From the NCBI GenBank assembly GCA_016756695.1, contig CP066701.1:3244001-3308000 (forward strand): a stretch of DNA of 64,000 bases, read 5' to 3'. Positions 1-8,488 of this stretch are shown piece after piece. Source of the stretch: Heyndrickxia sporothermodurans (lineage in GTDB: Bacteria > Bacillota > Bacilli > Bacillales > Bacillaceae_C). Under the pieces are notes generated by a model. The model saw nothing but the letters and a program-made list of their open reading frames with translations, was not told the DNA's origin and did not search any database. How positions within the stretch are numbered: position 1 is the first letter of the stretch; each line of letters begins with the position of its first letter. The position numbers and the translations under genes are program-made.

Positions 1-215
1 AACAAGAAAACAGTAAAAATACAAATGAAAAACAAGATCCAAAAAATTCAAACGGTAATACAAATGAAAAACAAAATCCTAAAAACTTAAACGATAATAC
101 CAACCAAAAACAAGAACCAAAAGATCCTTCGTCTGATGGAAAAGAAAAAACAACCGCTAGTGAACCAAAAGATGATGGGGATGCAAATATAAAATCGGAT
201 GGTGATCAGAAATGA
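1..215 (+). CDS. C-terminal tail of a TapA-like protein (partial)
   Basis: Only the last 70 codons are in the window, in the frame beginning at base 3 and ending with TGA at 213-215. The tail is hydrophilic and low in complexity, rich in Asn, Lys, Gln, Glu, Thr and Asp, with a 39-bp tandem repeat (NTNEKQDP then NTNEKQNP) near its start. It has no membrane anchor. The stop overlaps the sipW start (ATGA), so the two are translationally coupled. In Bacillus the gene just before sipW in the matrix operon is tapA, and TapA also ends in a disordered charged tail, so a TapA-like assembly protein is the best guess. This rests on position and composition only; a TasA/CalY-type protein with a long tail is also possible. 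Confidence 0.5.
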   Translation, partial: QENSKNTNEKQDPKNSNGNTNEKQNPKNLNDNTNQKQEPKDPSSDGKEKTTASEPKDDGDANIKSDGDQK

Positions 216-790
216 AGGCAAAAAGAATAAAAAAATGGATTAGTTCTATTATCACAACAATTTTATTTCTCGTCCTAGTTTTTATGCTATTCGTTGTGAT
301 TTCATCGAAAGCGTCGGGCGGTGAACCACAATTTTTAGGATATCAATTAAAAACGGTTTTATCTGGATCGATGGAACCAGGCATTAAAACAGGATCAATT
401 ATCGCAGTAAAGCCAGCTGAAGATAAAACCCATTTTAAAAAAGGTGACGTGATTACCTTTAAAGCGGATGAAAAAACAATAGTGACACATCGAATTATTG
501 AAGTAAATAAAAATGGCACTGACGTAATATATAGAACAAAAGGCGATAATAATAAAACAGCAGATATGGAACCGGTCCTTTCGCAAAATGTATTAGCTAA
601 ATATACCGGATTTACTTTACCATACGTAGGCTATTTCATTAATTTTTCACAATCAAAAAATGGAAGTGCATTATTGCTCATTCTACCGGGATTATTATTG
701 CTTGGCTATTCAATCATCTCCATTTGGAGAGCGATTGCCCAAATTGATGATAAAAAGACTCCTCCGGAAAACATTGAAAAGTCAGCCTAA
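212..790 (+). CDS. sipW: Signal peptidase I, SipW (ER-type)
   Basis: This 192-residue membrane signal peptidase removes signal peptides from biofilm matrix proteins. There is an N-terminal membrane segment at about residues 12-32, the catalytic Ser in VLSGSMEP (about Ser53), and VTHRIIEV with His (about H93) in place of the Lys of ordinary bacterial enzymes. That His is the mark of the ER-type/SipW subfamily. A second membrane segment lies at about 153-172, followed by a short charged tail. The start overlaps the upstream stop (ATGA). Known SipW clients are TapA and TasA; a TapA-like tail lies upstream and a TasA-like gene downstream, which supports the same job here. A terminator and a transposon now lie between sipW and the TasA-like gene. 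Confidence 0.93.
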   Translation: MKAKRIKKWISSIITTILFLVLVFMLFVVISSKASGGEPQFLGYQLKTVLSGSMEPGIKTGSIIAVKPAEDKTHFKKGDVITFKADEKTIVTHRIIEVNKNGTDVIYRTKGDNNKTADMEPVLSQNVLAKYTGFTLPYVGYFINFSQSKNGSALLLILPGLLLLGYSIISIWRAIAQIDDKKTPPENIEKSA

Positions 791-793
791 TCA

Positions 794-829
794 ATTAGAT
801 GGGGAAAATCCCATCTAATATATTTTTTT
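794..829 (+). terminator. Intrinsic terminator after sipW
   Basis: A perfect 10-bp stem (ATTAGATGGG / CCCATCTAAT) with a 6-nt loop is followed by ATA and seven T residues. It begins 4 nt after the sipW stop and should end the tapA-sipW transcript. Confidence 0.85.
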
Positions 830-852
830 ACAGAATTTTCCGAACGAGAAAG

Positions 853-872
853 CCCACTCCTTTAGGGGTGGG
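853..872 (+). repeat. Left-end hairpin of the IS605-type element
   Basis: CCCACTCC and GGGGTGGG form an 8-bp stem with one mismatch around a TTTA loop. It is the partner of the right-end hairpin. Confidence 0.7.
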
Positions 873-1031
873 ATGAGAGAGAGGTCAGATACGGAGTGCC
901 ACGAAAACAGAATGTTTGTAGTACTTCAAGTATCTGAAAAATATCGTAAAAACTTGGGCATGTCCCTTGTTCTTTTATATTCAAAATAATATAATTATAG
1001 AAACATATGTTCGAATTGTAGGTGTTCACGA

Positions 1032-2279
1032 ATGGCAAAAATATCTTCACCGAGTTTCGTATTATCGTTAGAGTTAAAGAAAAACCCTCTTTTATTTTCC
1101 GTAGCTTTTGATGAATTAGAAATTTGTAGAGCAATGTACAATACGATATTGAGCCAGTATTTGAAATTAGAAAAACAAATGAAACGGGAAAAACGTTATA
1201 AAAAACTTATTCGTCAATTGAAAGCTGTTTCGAAAAAATTAGAGAAAGATGAACAAAATAAAGCGTTGATAAAAGATAAAAAACAAATTAAAGATGACTT
1301 AAAAACATTAAGAGAAAAATACCACCTAACGGAATATTCTTCTCATGTATGGGTGAAGCCGATTCGTGAACACTTCGGTAATAGAGTGAATGCAGCTGTT
1401 GCTCAAAAAATAGCGACAAGAGCCTGGAATACTTTTAGTAGAAAATTGTTCGGGAAAGCTAAAAAGGGTCGTTTCATTCGAAAAGATGAAATGGATAGTT
1501 TTGAAGGCAAAACCAACAAAACAGGGTGGAGATACATCGATGGAAATATTGTATATAAAGATTTACAATCTCCATTAATCTTGAAAAAGAAAGACCAATA
1601 TGCTTTAGAAATCATTCGTCATTTAGAAAAGAAAACAGAGTTTTCTTTTAAAGTAACCTCTAAAGGGGAAACAAAAACCGTTCAGGATTTTTATCGTGTC
1701 AAATATGTTCGTATCGTCAAGAAAGAAATTCGGGGAAAAGTGCGTTTATTTGCTGATCTAGTCATTGCTGGTTATCCACCGTCAAAAAACAGAAAACTTG
1801 GTAAAGGAAAAGTAGGTTTAGATATTGGTATCTCCACCGTCGCTGTTTCAGCTTTAACAAAAGTTTCATTGGTAAATTTAGCCGAGCAAGTAAAAGAGAT
1901 ATCCCGTGAAATTACGCTAACCCAAAGAAAGATGGATCGTTCAAAGCGTACCACAAATCCACAAAACTTTCATGTTGATGGGACCATTAAAAAGGGTAAG
2001 AAATACTGGGTGTTTTCAACGCGTTATAAAAAGCTTCGCGCGAAACTAAAAGAGTTTCATCGGAAACAAGCGGTTATTCGAACATTATCTCATCGAACAT
2101 TAGCGAACAGACTGTTAGAATTAGGCGACACTTTCTATATTGAAACAATGAATTTTAAAGCACTGCAAAAGCGAAAAAAGGAAACTGAAGTTTCTGTAAA
2201 GACTGGTAAATATAAACGTAAAAAGAGGTTTGGAAAATCACTAGGACATCGAGCACCGGCAAAAAGATGCTGTTGGTAA
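1032..2279 (+). pseudogene. tnpB: TnpB-like RNA-guided nuclease, C-terminus degenerate
   Basis: TnpB proteins of IS605 elements are RuvC nucleases guided by an RNA from the element's right end. This reading frame has 415 residues. It shows the Lys-rich N-terminal helical region, the first RuvC aspartate in VGLDIGIS (about residue 265), and the second acidic residue in FYIETMNF (about 374), followed by GKSLGHRAPA. The usual continuation (zinc finger and third RuvC Asp) is missing: the frame ends four residues later in KRCCW. The next 150 bp to the right hairpin keep only scraps such as CTICGC in another frame. A frameshift plus erosion is the simplest reading, so the nuclease is probably inactive. 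An upstream hairpin suggests its own short leader. Confidence 0.72.
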
Positions 2280-2408
2280 TGGAAACGAATGTTTCTTTGA
2301 CAGCGAGTGTTCTTGAGAAAATTGTCTCAGTATCTGCAACCCTAAATGCCGAGCATACATTTTGTACGATCTGTGGCTGCCGGTCAGATGAAAGCAATAG
2401 ATTCAGAA

Positions 2409-2430
2409 CCCCACTGCTTTAGCTGTGGGA
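2409..2430 (+). repeat. Right-end hairpin of the IS605-type element
   Basis: CCCAC and GTGGG pair around GCTTTAGC, itself a small palindrome. In this family the guide RNA scaffold ends at this hairpin and the guide would be the flanking sequence, here the Shine-Dalgarno region of the next gene. Confidence 0.65.
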
Positions 2431-2452
2431 GTATCGGGAGGGTGGAGAGTGA

Positions 2453-3061
2453 ATGAAAAAAATTCGAAAGTGGTTCCCTCTAATATTATTGGTTCTTATC
2501 CTTTTGCCAATAAATCATGTCGATGCACAAACAAGCGAAAATGAAATTAATATTGAGACGTCCCCGCATAAAATCTTATTCGACGTCGATAATATGAAAC
2601 CCGGTGATTGGGCGATAAGGGACTATACTATTTTTAACAAAGGAAAACAGGATTTTGAATATACAGCTTCTGCTCAGTTTAAGTCGGGTTCAAAAAAGTT
2701 GTTTAAACAATTGGAAATTGAAATATCTGACAAGAACGGCGTATTATATAGTGGGAAAATTAAAGATTTTGATGGATTGGATTATCGAAAATTAGCCAAA
2801 TCGGATGAAGAAACGCTTACGTTCAGAGTGGATTTTCCGGCAGAACTTGGAAATGAATATCAAGGTTTAACGAGTAAATTTACAATTAAGCTGTATGTTA
2901 GAGGAACTTTAGGCGGACTTTTACCAGCGGATGGAGGGGTCTTGCCGAATACAGCAACTAATATGTTTAACTTTATTGTCGGAGGCTTGATTTTAGTCAT
3001 AGGTGGTGCGACAATGTATTTGTACCAACGAAGAAAATCAATCGATCTAAAAAAGATATAA
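2453..3061 (+). CDS. TasA/CalY-like matrix protein with LPNTA sortase signal
   Basis: This 202-residue protein has a signal peptide (about residues 1-25, cut after HVDA), a beta-rich domain, and a C-terminal cell-wall sorting signal: LPNTA at about 164-168, a hydrophobic segment, then YQRRKS. The middle domain reads like the TasA/camelysin fold (MKPGDWAIRDYTIFNKG, LTFRVDFPAELGNEYQG), known in secreted matrix-fibre subunits cut by SipW. A sortase would fix it to peptidoglycan, unlike B. subtilis TasA, which is released. The start is supported by GGGTGGAGAG 9 nt upstream. It lies after sipW, but a terminator and an IS605-type element intervene, so it probably now needs its own promoter. The TasA assignment is by motif and context. 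Confidence 0.7.
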   Translation: MKKIRKWFPLILLVLILLPINHVDAQTSENEINIETSPHKILFDVDNMKPGDWAIRDYTIFNKGKQDFEYTASAQFKSGSKKLFKQLEIEISDKNGVLYSGKIKDFDGLDYRKLAKSDEETLTFRVDFPAELGNEYQGLTSKFTIKLYVRGTLGGLLPADGGVLPNTATNMFNFIVGGLILVIGGATMYLYQRRKSIDLKKI

Positions 3062-3127
3062 TAAGATGCGTATTCATTGAATACGCTATTTTTATAAATG
3101 CAATTTAAGAAAAAGAGGGAACTTAAG

Positions 3128-3745
3128 ATGAAGCAAATCATAACATTAGTGATAACAATTTCTATAATCATCTTGGCCTATACACAAAAAGAAGGGATGC
3201 TTCATCTTATCGAATCAGGAGAAAGCACGGCCATAATTATTAGCCTACTTTTTGTTGCTTTGCTCGTATTCTTTCCTGTTACGCCGTTTGCGATTGTAGC
3301 GGGGATAATTGGTTCTGTGTTTGGGGTTTGGACGGGCTCGATTATTTCATTGTGCGGAAGTGTTTTCGGTTCGTTGATTATGTTCTTCGTGGCAAGATAC
3401 GGATTCCAGCAATGGGTGCAAAAAGTACTTAATAAATATCCGAAAGCGAAGGAATACGAAAGCATTTTTCAAAAAAATGCATTTCTTGGAATTTTATTAT
3501 TTCGTATAGCCCCCGTCATACCTGCGCCATTGCTGAATGTTCTCTGTGGTGTCAGCATGATTAGGTGGCCTATTTTCTTTATTGCTACTTTAATAGGAAA
3601 GTTTCCTTCAATTGTTATTTTTACGTTTGCAGGCAGTTTATTCGCTAGCAATAAATTACTCTCAGTCATAATTTATGGGACTTATTTTGTCATTATCGCA
3701 ATAATCACAACTATTCATATCCAAAAAAGAAAAATACAAATGTGA
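3128..3745 (+). CDS. TVP38/TMEM64 (DedA-like) family membrane protein
   Basis: This polytopic protein of 205 residues has about six hydrophobic segments. It shows the SNARE-associated (VTT) domain pattern FPVTPFAIVAGIIG, a re-entrant glycine-rich stretch, and a second half with RIAPVIPAPLLN and GKFPS. Relatives are envelope proteins thought to act in lipid or ion transport; the substrate is unknown. The start at 3128 is chosen because AGAGGGA lies 8 nt upstream; an ATG 30 nt earlier has no ribosome site. It follows the LPNTA gene by 66 nt and is followed closely by the next membrane gene, so the two are likely co-transcribed. Confidence 0.82.
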   Translation: MKQIITLVITISIIILAYTQKEGMLHLIESGESTAIIISLLFVALLVFFPVTPFAIVAGIIGSVFGVWTGSIISLCGSVFGSLIMFFVARYGFQQWVQKVLNKYPKAKEYESIFQKNAFLGILLFRIAPVIPAPLLNVLCGVSMIRWPIFFIATLIGKFPSIVIFTFAGSLFASNKLLSVIIYGTYFVIIAIITTIHIQKRKIQM

Positions 3746-3758
3746 ATGGGGAGGTTCT

Positions 3759-4052
3759 ATGATTGTTGCCTTTCATTGTTTGGCAGCACTAAATATCATT
3801 GATGCAGTAATTACGTTTATTGGTCTAAAGTTAGGTATGATAAAAGAGGCAAACCCATTAATGGATTATATATACAATCAACATTCAATCTTGTTTTTAG
3901 CAGTGAAACTGTCGTTTTCCTTCATATTATATAGTTTTCTATATGTAAAAAAAGTACCTGCAAAAAACATAGTAAAATACACGGCGTATATGGCCGTTTT
4001 GATTTACTCGTTTGTATTTTCACTTCATTTATATTGGATTGTAAAAATATAA
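3759..4052 (+). CDS. DUF5658-type small membrane protein
   Basis: The protein has 97 residues and three predicted membrane helices (about 5-25, 45-62, 70-92). The N-terminal pattern LNIIDAVITFIGLKLG...EANPLMDYI matches the DUF5658 family, whose function is not known. The start has a strong site (GGGGAGG, 5 nt spacing). It lies 13 nt after the TVP38-like gene and ends at a hairpin shared with convergent sinR. Confidence 0.7.
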   Translation: MIVAFHCLAALNIIDAVITFIGLKLGMIKEANPLMDYIYNQHSILFLAVKLSFSFILYSFLYVKKVPAKNIVKYTAYMAVLIYSFVFSLHLYWIVKI

Positions 4053-4074
4053 AAGCGTCCAACTGAACGCTTTT
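4051..4074. terminator. Bidirectional terminator (original sinR end)
   Basis: AAAAGCGT and ACGCTTTT form an A/T-flanked hairpin that works on both strands. On the plus strand it ends the LPNTA-TVP38-DUF5658 genes. On the minus strand it was the native terminator of sinR before the nested element separated them by 4 kb. Confidence 0.8.
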
Positions 4075-4095
4075 ATTTATTATTATTTAATTTCC

Positions 4096-4099
4096 ATTT
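4096..4099 (+). repeat. Target duplication ATTT, left of nested element copy 1
   Basis: ATTT occurs here and at 8077-8080, directly flanking the element. Joining the flanks at one copy restores the sinR frame, which supports a 4-bp duplication. Confidence 0.7.
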
Positions 4100-4177
4100 G
4101 AATGAATTTCATAATTCTTAGCCCTTGTGTATCAAGGGGTTTAAGAGATAAAAAAAGAAGTACCTCCCCAAATCTTG

Positions 4178-4183
4178 TATAAT
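4178..4183 (+). promoter_or_regulatory. -10 hexamer of the outer element's transposase promoter
   Basis: TATAAT lies 4 nt before the IS66 target duplication. In the empty element it would drive the outer transposase; now IS66 sits between promoter and gene, at about the transcription start. Confidence 0.5.
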
Positions 4184-4278
4184 GGTAGTTGACCAGTAAG
4201 CCCCCATTCAAACAACGCATATAAATGATCAGCACCCCTTAGTACAATAATCGTATCAATTAAGGAGGTGCTTTTCCT

Positions 4279-4470
4279 ATGTCACAACAAAAACTAACAA
4301 TCGTCCCCGTTTCAATACAACCAGAAAAAAATATTATAACATCCACAACTTCGAAAGATCCTTCAAATAGCTTTTGCACAATCAAAATTGAAGCTGCTGA
4401 AATTTCCTTCTTCAACGGCGTAGATGAGCACATCATCCAAACGGTCATGAGGGAGTTGAAAAATCTATGA
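4279..4470 (+). CDS. IS66 TnpA-like accessory protein (short)
   Basis: The protein is only 63 residues, against about 100-130 for a typical IS66 TnpA. It corresponds to the C-terminal part (IKIEAAEISFFNGVDEHIIQTVM), without the usual N-terminal helix-turn-helix. AAGGAGG precedes the start by 9 nt, so it is expressed as a real small protein rather than a fragment. It overlaps the next gene by 4 nt (ATGA). Confidence 0.6.
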   Translation: MSQQKLTIVPVSIQPEKNIITSTTSKDPSNSFCTIKIEAAEISFFNGVDEHIIQTVMRELKNL

Positions 4471-4820
4471 AACATGATTATACCAGTGTAAAAAACATTT
4501 ATATTATTTGCGGTAAAACAGATATGAGGAAGGGAATTGATGGATTAGCAACGCTAATTCAAGATTCTTTCGAACTTGATCCATATGGAGATTCTATTTT
4601 CCTTTTCTCTGGTTGGAGTAAAGACCGTTATAAATGTTTATATTTTGATGGCGATGGTTTCGCCATGCTTTATAAGCGACTAGATGGAGGAAAACTTCAA
4701 TGGCCAAAAGATGAAAATGAAGTACGTAAACTTTCGCAACAGGAGGTTCGCTGGTTGTTAGAAGGGTTGTCCATTCAGCAACCAAAGGCCATTCAAAAAT
4801 CACAAAAAGGAGTATTCTAA
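4467..4820 (+). CDS. tnpB: IS66 Orf2 (TnpB) accessory protein
   Basis: This is a full-length 117-residue member of the IS66 Orf2 family, recognised by YIICGKTDMRKGIDGLATLIQ and FCC-type core residues LYFDGDGFAMLYKRLDGGKLQWP. It is required with TnpC for IS66 transposition; its biochemical role is unknown. It overlaps the upstream gene by 4 nt. The equivalent in copy 2 is cut short by a one-base difference, so this copy has the likely correct sequence. Confidence 0.9.
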   Translation: MKHDYTSVKNIYIICGKTDMRKGIDGLATLIQDSFELDPYGDSIFLFSGWSKDRYKCLYFDGDGFAMLYKRLDGGKLQWPKDENEVRKLSQQEVRWLLEGLSIQQPKAIQKSQKGVF

Positions 4821-4922
4821 ACAAGCTAGAAATGTTGGTTTATAGCCATTTTCAACTTCGCTTTCTACGTTAAAAATGTTATAATATAACTAACTTATGG
4901 TGAACGAAAAGTGGTGAAATAA

Positions 4923-6517
4923 ATGGTTAATACTTCTTCCAATAACAAGAATCCATATGGGAAATTAATTCGACTTCTCGAAGAACAATTGGCTCATTCA
5001 AATCAACAAAACAAAGACTTATCGAAAAAGCTAGATCAATCAACTAAACAGATTGAAGCGCTAACTGAACAAATTCGCCATTTAACAAAACTTTTATATG
5101 GATCGAAATCCGAAAAATCGAAATACAACGTACCAGATGGGCAAGGCTCATTATTTGATGATGACCCGGCTTTTAGCGAACCTGAGCACACAGAAGAACA
5201 AAGCCAACAGACAATCTCTTATACTGTTGTACGAAAAGTTAAATCAAAAAAACGAAATGATTCCTTGCATGATGGTATTGAAGTAGAAGCTATTCACCAT
5301 CATCCGAAAAATACAATCTGTGACTGTTGCCAAGGGCAAATGATTGAAATTGGTAGTACACTTGTACGTGAAGAAGCAAAATTTATTCCTGCAAAAATGA
5401 TGAAAGTACAGCACATTGAACATGCGTATGAATGTAAAGACTGCAAAGTTGATTCATCACAGCCAGCACAAATCAAACGCGGGAAAGCACCACAACCAGC
5501 GATTCAGCGTAGCATCGCAAGTCCTAGCGTACTTGCCAAAGTCATCTATGATAAATTTGCACAATATTTACCTCTTTACCGTCAGGTAAAGGAATGGAAT
5601 CGCTATGGACTGAATACCAATGATAAAAACCTATCGAATTGGGTTATCCGTGTAGCACATGATTGGCTGTTACCTGTATACGAACGAATGAAAGAGTTGA
5701 TGATGGCAAAATCGGTTTTGCATGTCGATGAAACATACGGACAAATTATCAACCGATCCGATGGGAAATCTGGCCAAGCCAATGCGTATAATTGGGTGTT
5801 TCGAAGTGTGCCAAGCCAAAAGTACTAACAATGACTCTCTTTCAAAGCGCATTATCTCGAGCTCGATCTGTCCTTGAAAGTTTTATTGAAGGCTTTTCTG
5901 GAACGATTGTGTGTGATGGTTATTCTGCTTATGATAAGTTGGAAGGCGTTAATTTCGCAAATTGTTGGGCGCATGTTCGTCGTTATTGGCTGAAAGCTGA
6001 TAGCAAAAATGGTAGAATCGGTGTGAAATATTGTGATGATTTATATCGACTAGAAAGGCAATTTAAACGTTTGTCTCCGAGTAAACGAAGAAAAAAACGT
6101 CAAAAGTACTCGAAGCCAATCGTGGAGGAATTCCTTCACTGGGTTGAAACATCACCATTTTACGGAAAAAATGCGTTAGCAAAAGCGACTGAATACACAT
6201 TAAACAGGGCAAATGGACTCAAATTATTCCTGAATGATGGGCGAATTGAAATGGATAATAATCCAGCCGAGAACGCCATCCGTCCCAACGTTATAGGAAG
6301 AAAAAATTGGCTCTTTAGTGTAAGTGAAGCTGGTGCAAAAGCGAATGCCATCTGTTTAAGTATTGCTGAAACTGCCAAAAGTAACGGCGTTGATTTCTAT
6401 GAATATATAAAGAAACTTTTTACGGATTTACCAAATCTCGGCGTCCAACAAAACCCTGAAATTTTAGATCAATACATGCCCTGGTCAAAAATGATTCAGG
6501 CAGAATGTAGCAAATAA
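4923..6517 (+). pseudogene. tnpC: IS66 transposase TnpC, frameshifted (copy 1)
   Basis: The first frame (4923-5828, 301 residues) has a coiled-coil start, a zinc-binding CDCC/CKDCK region and the first catalytic Asp (HVDETYG). It runs into a stop after VPSQKY. The second frame (to 6517) carries CDGYSAYDK with the second Asp and DNNPAENAIRP with the Glu. The break is at 5818-5828, where copy 2 reads CCAAGGGCCAAC and stays open (SQGPTMTLF). The protein would be about 530 residues if joined. Because copy 2 is intact here but broken elsewhere, sequencing error is as likely as decay. Confidence 0.88.
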
Positions 6518-6650
6518 ATGAAATAGCCGTAATTCGATTAAAAAGTCAGAATTTACGGCTATTTACGATGCGTACCGAAAGGTACACTTATTTTTATAAT
6601 TCGGGCTTACGTTGACCACAAACCATAAAAAGACTGGAGGAGTACTTCTT

Positions 6651-7999
6651 ATGACTATTATACGACAACCTAGCCTATTTGGCATACAGGAATTATTTGA
6701 CATGGAACCTACCCAAAAATATGAAGCCATTATTTCAGCGGTAGATTTGGATTCGATGTACCATCAAGTGGCGAAAAAATCACGGTTGGGTGCACCGGAA
6801 GAACTAAACTATGCGACCATGATTATCTCCACCTTTGTAAGATACATAGAGCGCATCCCTACGATGAAGGATCTTATAAAACGTCTTCATGATGATCTAG
6901 CTTTTAAGTTAAATTGTGGCTTTTGGTTTCTGATCATGTGCCTTCAGAATCCTCCTATTCACGTCTCATAACGAAATTGGAGGAAAGCGATATCCTTGAG
7001 AAAGAACAAGAAAAAGTGGTCCTCCAGGCTATTGCAGAAGGTTTCATCACGGATGATACAGTGGTAGTGATGCAACCCATTTTGAAGCACGAGACCAAGC
7101 GCATGACCAAAAGAAGAAAAGCCAAAATCTGAACCCCAAAAACGTGGTCGGAAATCAAAAGATGAGCGTGACGGGTGGCTTAAAGAACAAGCTGAAACGG
7201 AAGCCAATTTACCTTTATATGATAGAAAAATTGTACCAATTAGATGTTCCCTAGCCGAACTACGTGCCGAAGTTCCCCAAGACCCTAAATGGGGCGTGAA
7301 AAAGAACTCAGAAGGACAAAATGTTTTTTGGTTTGGCTACAAAGGTCATTTAGCCGTTGGTACATCAAGCCAATACATTCTACAGGCTCTTTTTTCATCT
7401 GGGAGTCTAAATGATGGTAAGGCGACTATCCCTTTACTGAAAGGAATTCAGGAACGCCTTCACCTTCCATTACGTTATCAAACAATGGATGCGGGCTATG
7501 ACTATGAACCCATATACGAGCAGGTACATCGAATGGGACAACAATCCGTCATCGCGTATAATAAGCGAAATGAAGGGGAAATCATTGGCTATGATAAACA
7601 CTTTGCCCCAACTTGTTTCAGAGAGCATTCTTATCGTTATGATAGTTTTGATCCTAAATATGAAACATTGAAATACACAAGACCAAAGGAATGCGCGACT
7701 GTCCCTTAGCTAATGAAGGTATTTGCCAAAAGGTTTATAAAGTGAAAATCACTTCAGACCTTCGCAGATATACCGCACCAGCACGCGGGTCACAAGCATG
7801 GAAAAACATTTTCAAACGTCGTACTGCCGTAGAACGGGTTAATGCCTATCTGAAAGAATTCTTTCAACTGAACAATGTTCGCTATCGTACTGGGAAACGT
7901 GCAAAAATTCATTTTGACATGGTAACCCTTATTTATAATGCTTCAAAGTTAGCCGCAGACCGAATTAATGTACAATTAAATCAGCAACAAGTAGCATGA
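6651..7999 (+). pseudogene. DDE transposase of the outer element, frameshifted (copy 1)
   Basis: Read together, the broken frames give a transposase of about 450 residues: an N-terminal DUF772-like domain (FDMEPTQKYEAIIS, RLITKLEESDILEKE), a charged linker, and a DDE core with Asp in VAIDATHFEA (intact in copy 2), Asp in TMDAGYDYE, and Glu in RRTAVERVNAYLKEFF. There are breaks near 6921, 7062, 7233 and 7694. GGAGGAG precedes the ATG by 8 nt. Family placement is IS4- or IS1182-like and uncertain. Confidence 0.78.
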
Positions 8000-8074
8000 T
8001 TTCTGTTTTTAAAAATATATTTTAGAAATTCTGTAGGATTCTGTATTTTTAAAAAGAGCAATTATGAAATTGAC

Positions 8075-8386
8075 TCATTTATTAAATTCTATAAACTCAC
8101 GGAACTCATCTTTCGATACACCAGAATTCATTGCTTCACGAACGAGAAGTTCCCAGTCTGAATCAAGTTCGTTTTCATCCGTTTTTTCAATCTCCTCATG
8201 TAATAAGGAGTTCACGGAAATTCCTAAAACGGCGGCAATTTTTTCAAGAAATTGAACAGAAGGATTGGATTGGATATTTCGCTCAATGGAGCTTAAATAT
8301 GATTTCGCAACTCCAGCCTTTTCCGCAAGTTCTGATAAAGATAATTGTTTTTGAAGTCGAAAATTTTTAATACGCTGACCAATCAT
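8075..8386 (-). pseudogene. sinR: SinR biofilm master regulator, C-terminus replaced by insertion
   Basis: SinR represses matrix operons (eps, tapA-sipW-tasA) in Bacillus. The protein has an N-terminal helix-turn-helix (about residues 5-60: RIKNFRLQKQLSLSELAEKAGVAKS in two parts) and the C-terminal helical hook (LDSDWELLVREAMNSGVSKDEFREFIEF) that binds SinI and forms tetramers. It has 103 residues. Its stop TGA straddles the junction with the nested element. Joining the flanks restores a frame that goes on WKLNNNK, giving 110 residues; B. subtilis SinR has 111. So only the short post-hook tail is lost and the protein may still work. CGGAGGAAGGTGAG precedes the start. The original terminator is now 4 kb away. 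Confidence 0.9.
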
Positions 8387-8410
8387 ACACTTCTCACCTT
8401 CCTCCGAATT

Positions 8411-8439
8411 ATTATAACATATAGCGAAGGAATTGTTTC
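8411..8439 (-). promoter_or_regulatory. Possible sinR promoter
   Basis: On the minus strand TATAAT (8411-8416) lies 25 nt before the sinR start, with GAAACA 17 nt further upstream as a weak -35. B. subtilis sinR also has its own promoter between sinI and sinR. If real, it keeps sinR transcribed independently of the broken sinI leader. Confidence 0.4.
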
Positions 8440-8488
8440 ATATTTAGAACAAAAAATACGCCTAACATATGAACTATGTACCCATTTT

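Larger units (their letters stand above)
840..2431 (+). mobile_element. IS200/IS605-type element carrying only tnpB
   Basis: The element has a single tnpB-type gene and no Y1 transposase, so it is of the IS1341 kind. Each end has a CCCAC...GTGGG hairpin, at 853-872 and 2409-2430, typical of elements mobilised as single strands. No target duplication is expected or seen. The exact left edge is uncertain, between the sipW terminator and the left hairpin; TTAC at 830-833 is a possible target tetranucleotide. The right hairpin ends 20 nt before the next gene's start codon. Confidence 0.75.
4196..6610 (+). mobile_element. IS66-family element, copy 1
   Basis: The ends are GTAAGCCC and GGGCTTAC, and the flanks carry an exact 8-bp duplication GTTGACCA (4188-4195 and 6611-6618), the length typical of IS66. 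It encodes three genes in the standard order: a short TnpA-like protein, TnpB (Orf2) and TnpC transposase. It lies in the 5' leader of the outer element's transposase gene, in the same orientation. Confidence 0.92.
4100..8076 (+). mobile_element. Nested insertion unit, copy 1 (outer DDE element with IS66 inside)
   Basis: The outer element starts GAATGAATTTCATAATT and ends AATTATGAAATTGACTC, giving an imperfect inverted repeat (GA-T-AATTTCATAATT). It is flanked by ATTT duplications. It carries its own DDE transposase gene at 6651-7999 and a complete IS66 at 4196-6610. It replaced the last codons of sinR. The same nested unit occurs at 14763-18737, so the two elements appear to have moved as one. 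The outer family is not certain; IS4- or IS1182-related is my best guess. Confidence 0.82.

Noticed and set aside
18-74. The short repeats at the left edge as a repeat array
   Set aside because: Two 39-bp units lie in frame inside a coding tail and encode NTNEKQ-type residues; they are protein repeats.
862-1134. A minus-strand 90-codon frame at the left end of the IS605-type element
   Set aside because: It overlaps the left hairpin and the tnpB start, with no ribosome site and no recognisable domain; it is not a Y1 transposase.
8064-8370. Plus-strand frames over sinR
   Set aside because: They are antisense shadows of sinR, which has clear homology and a ribosome site.
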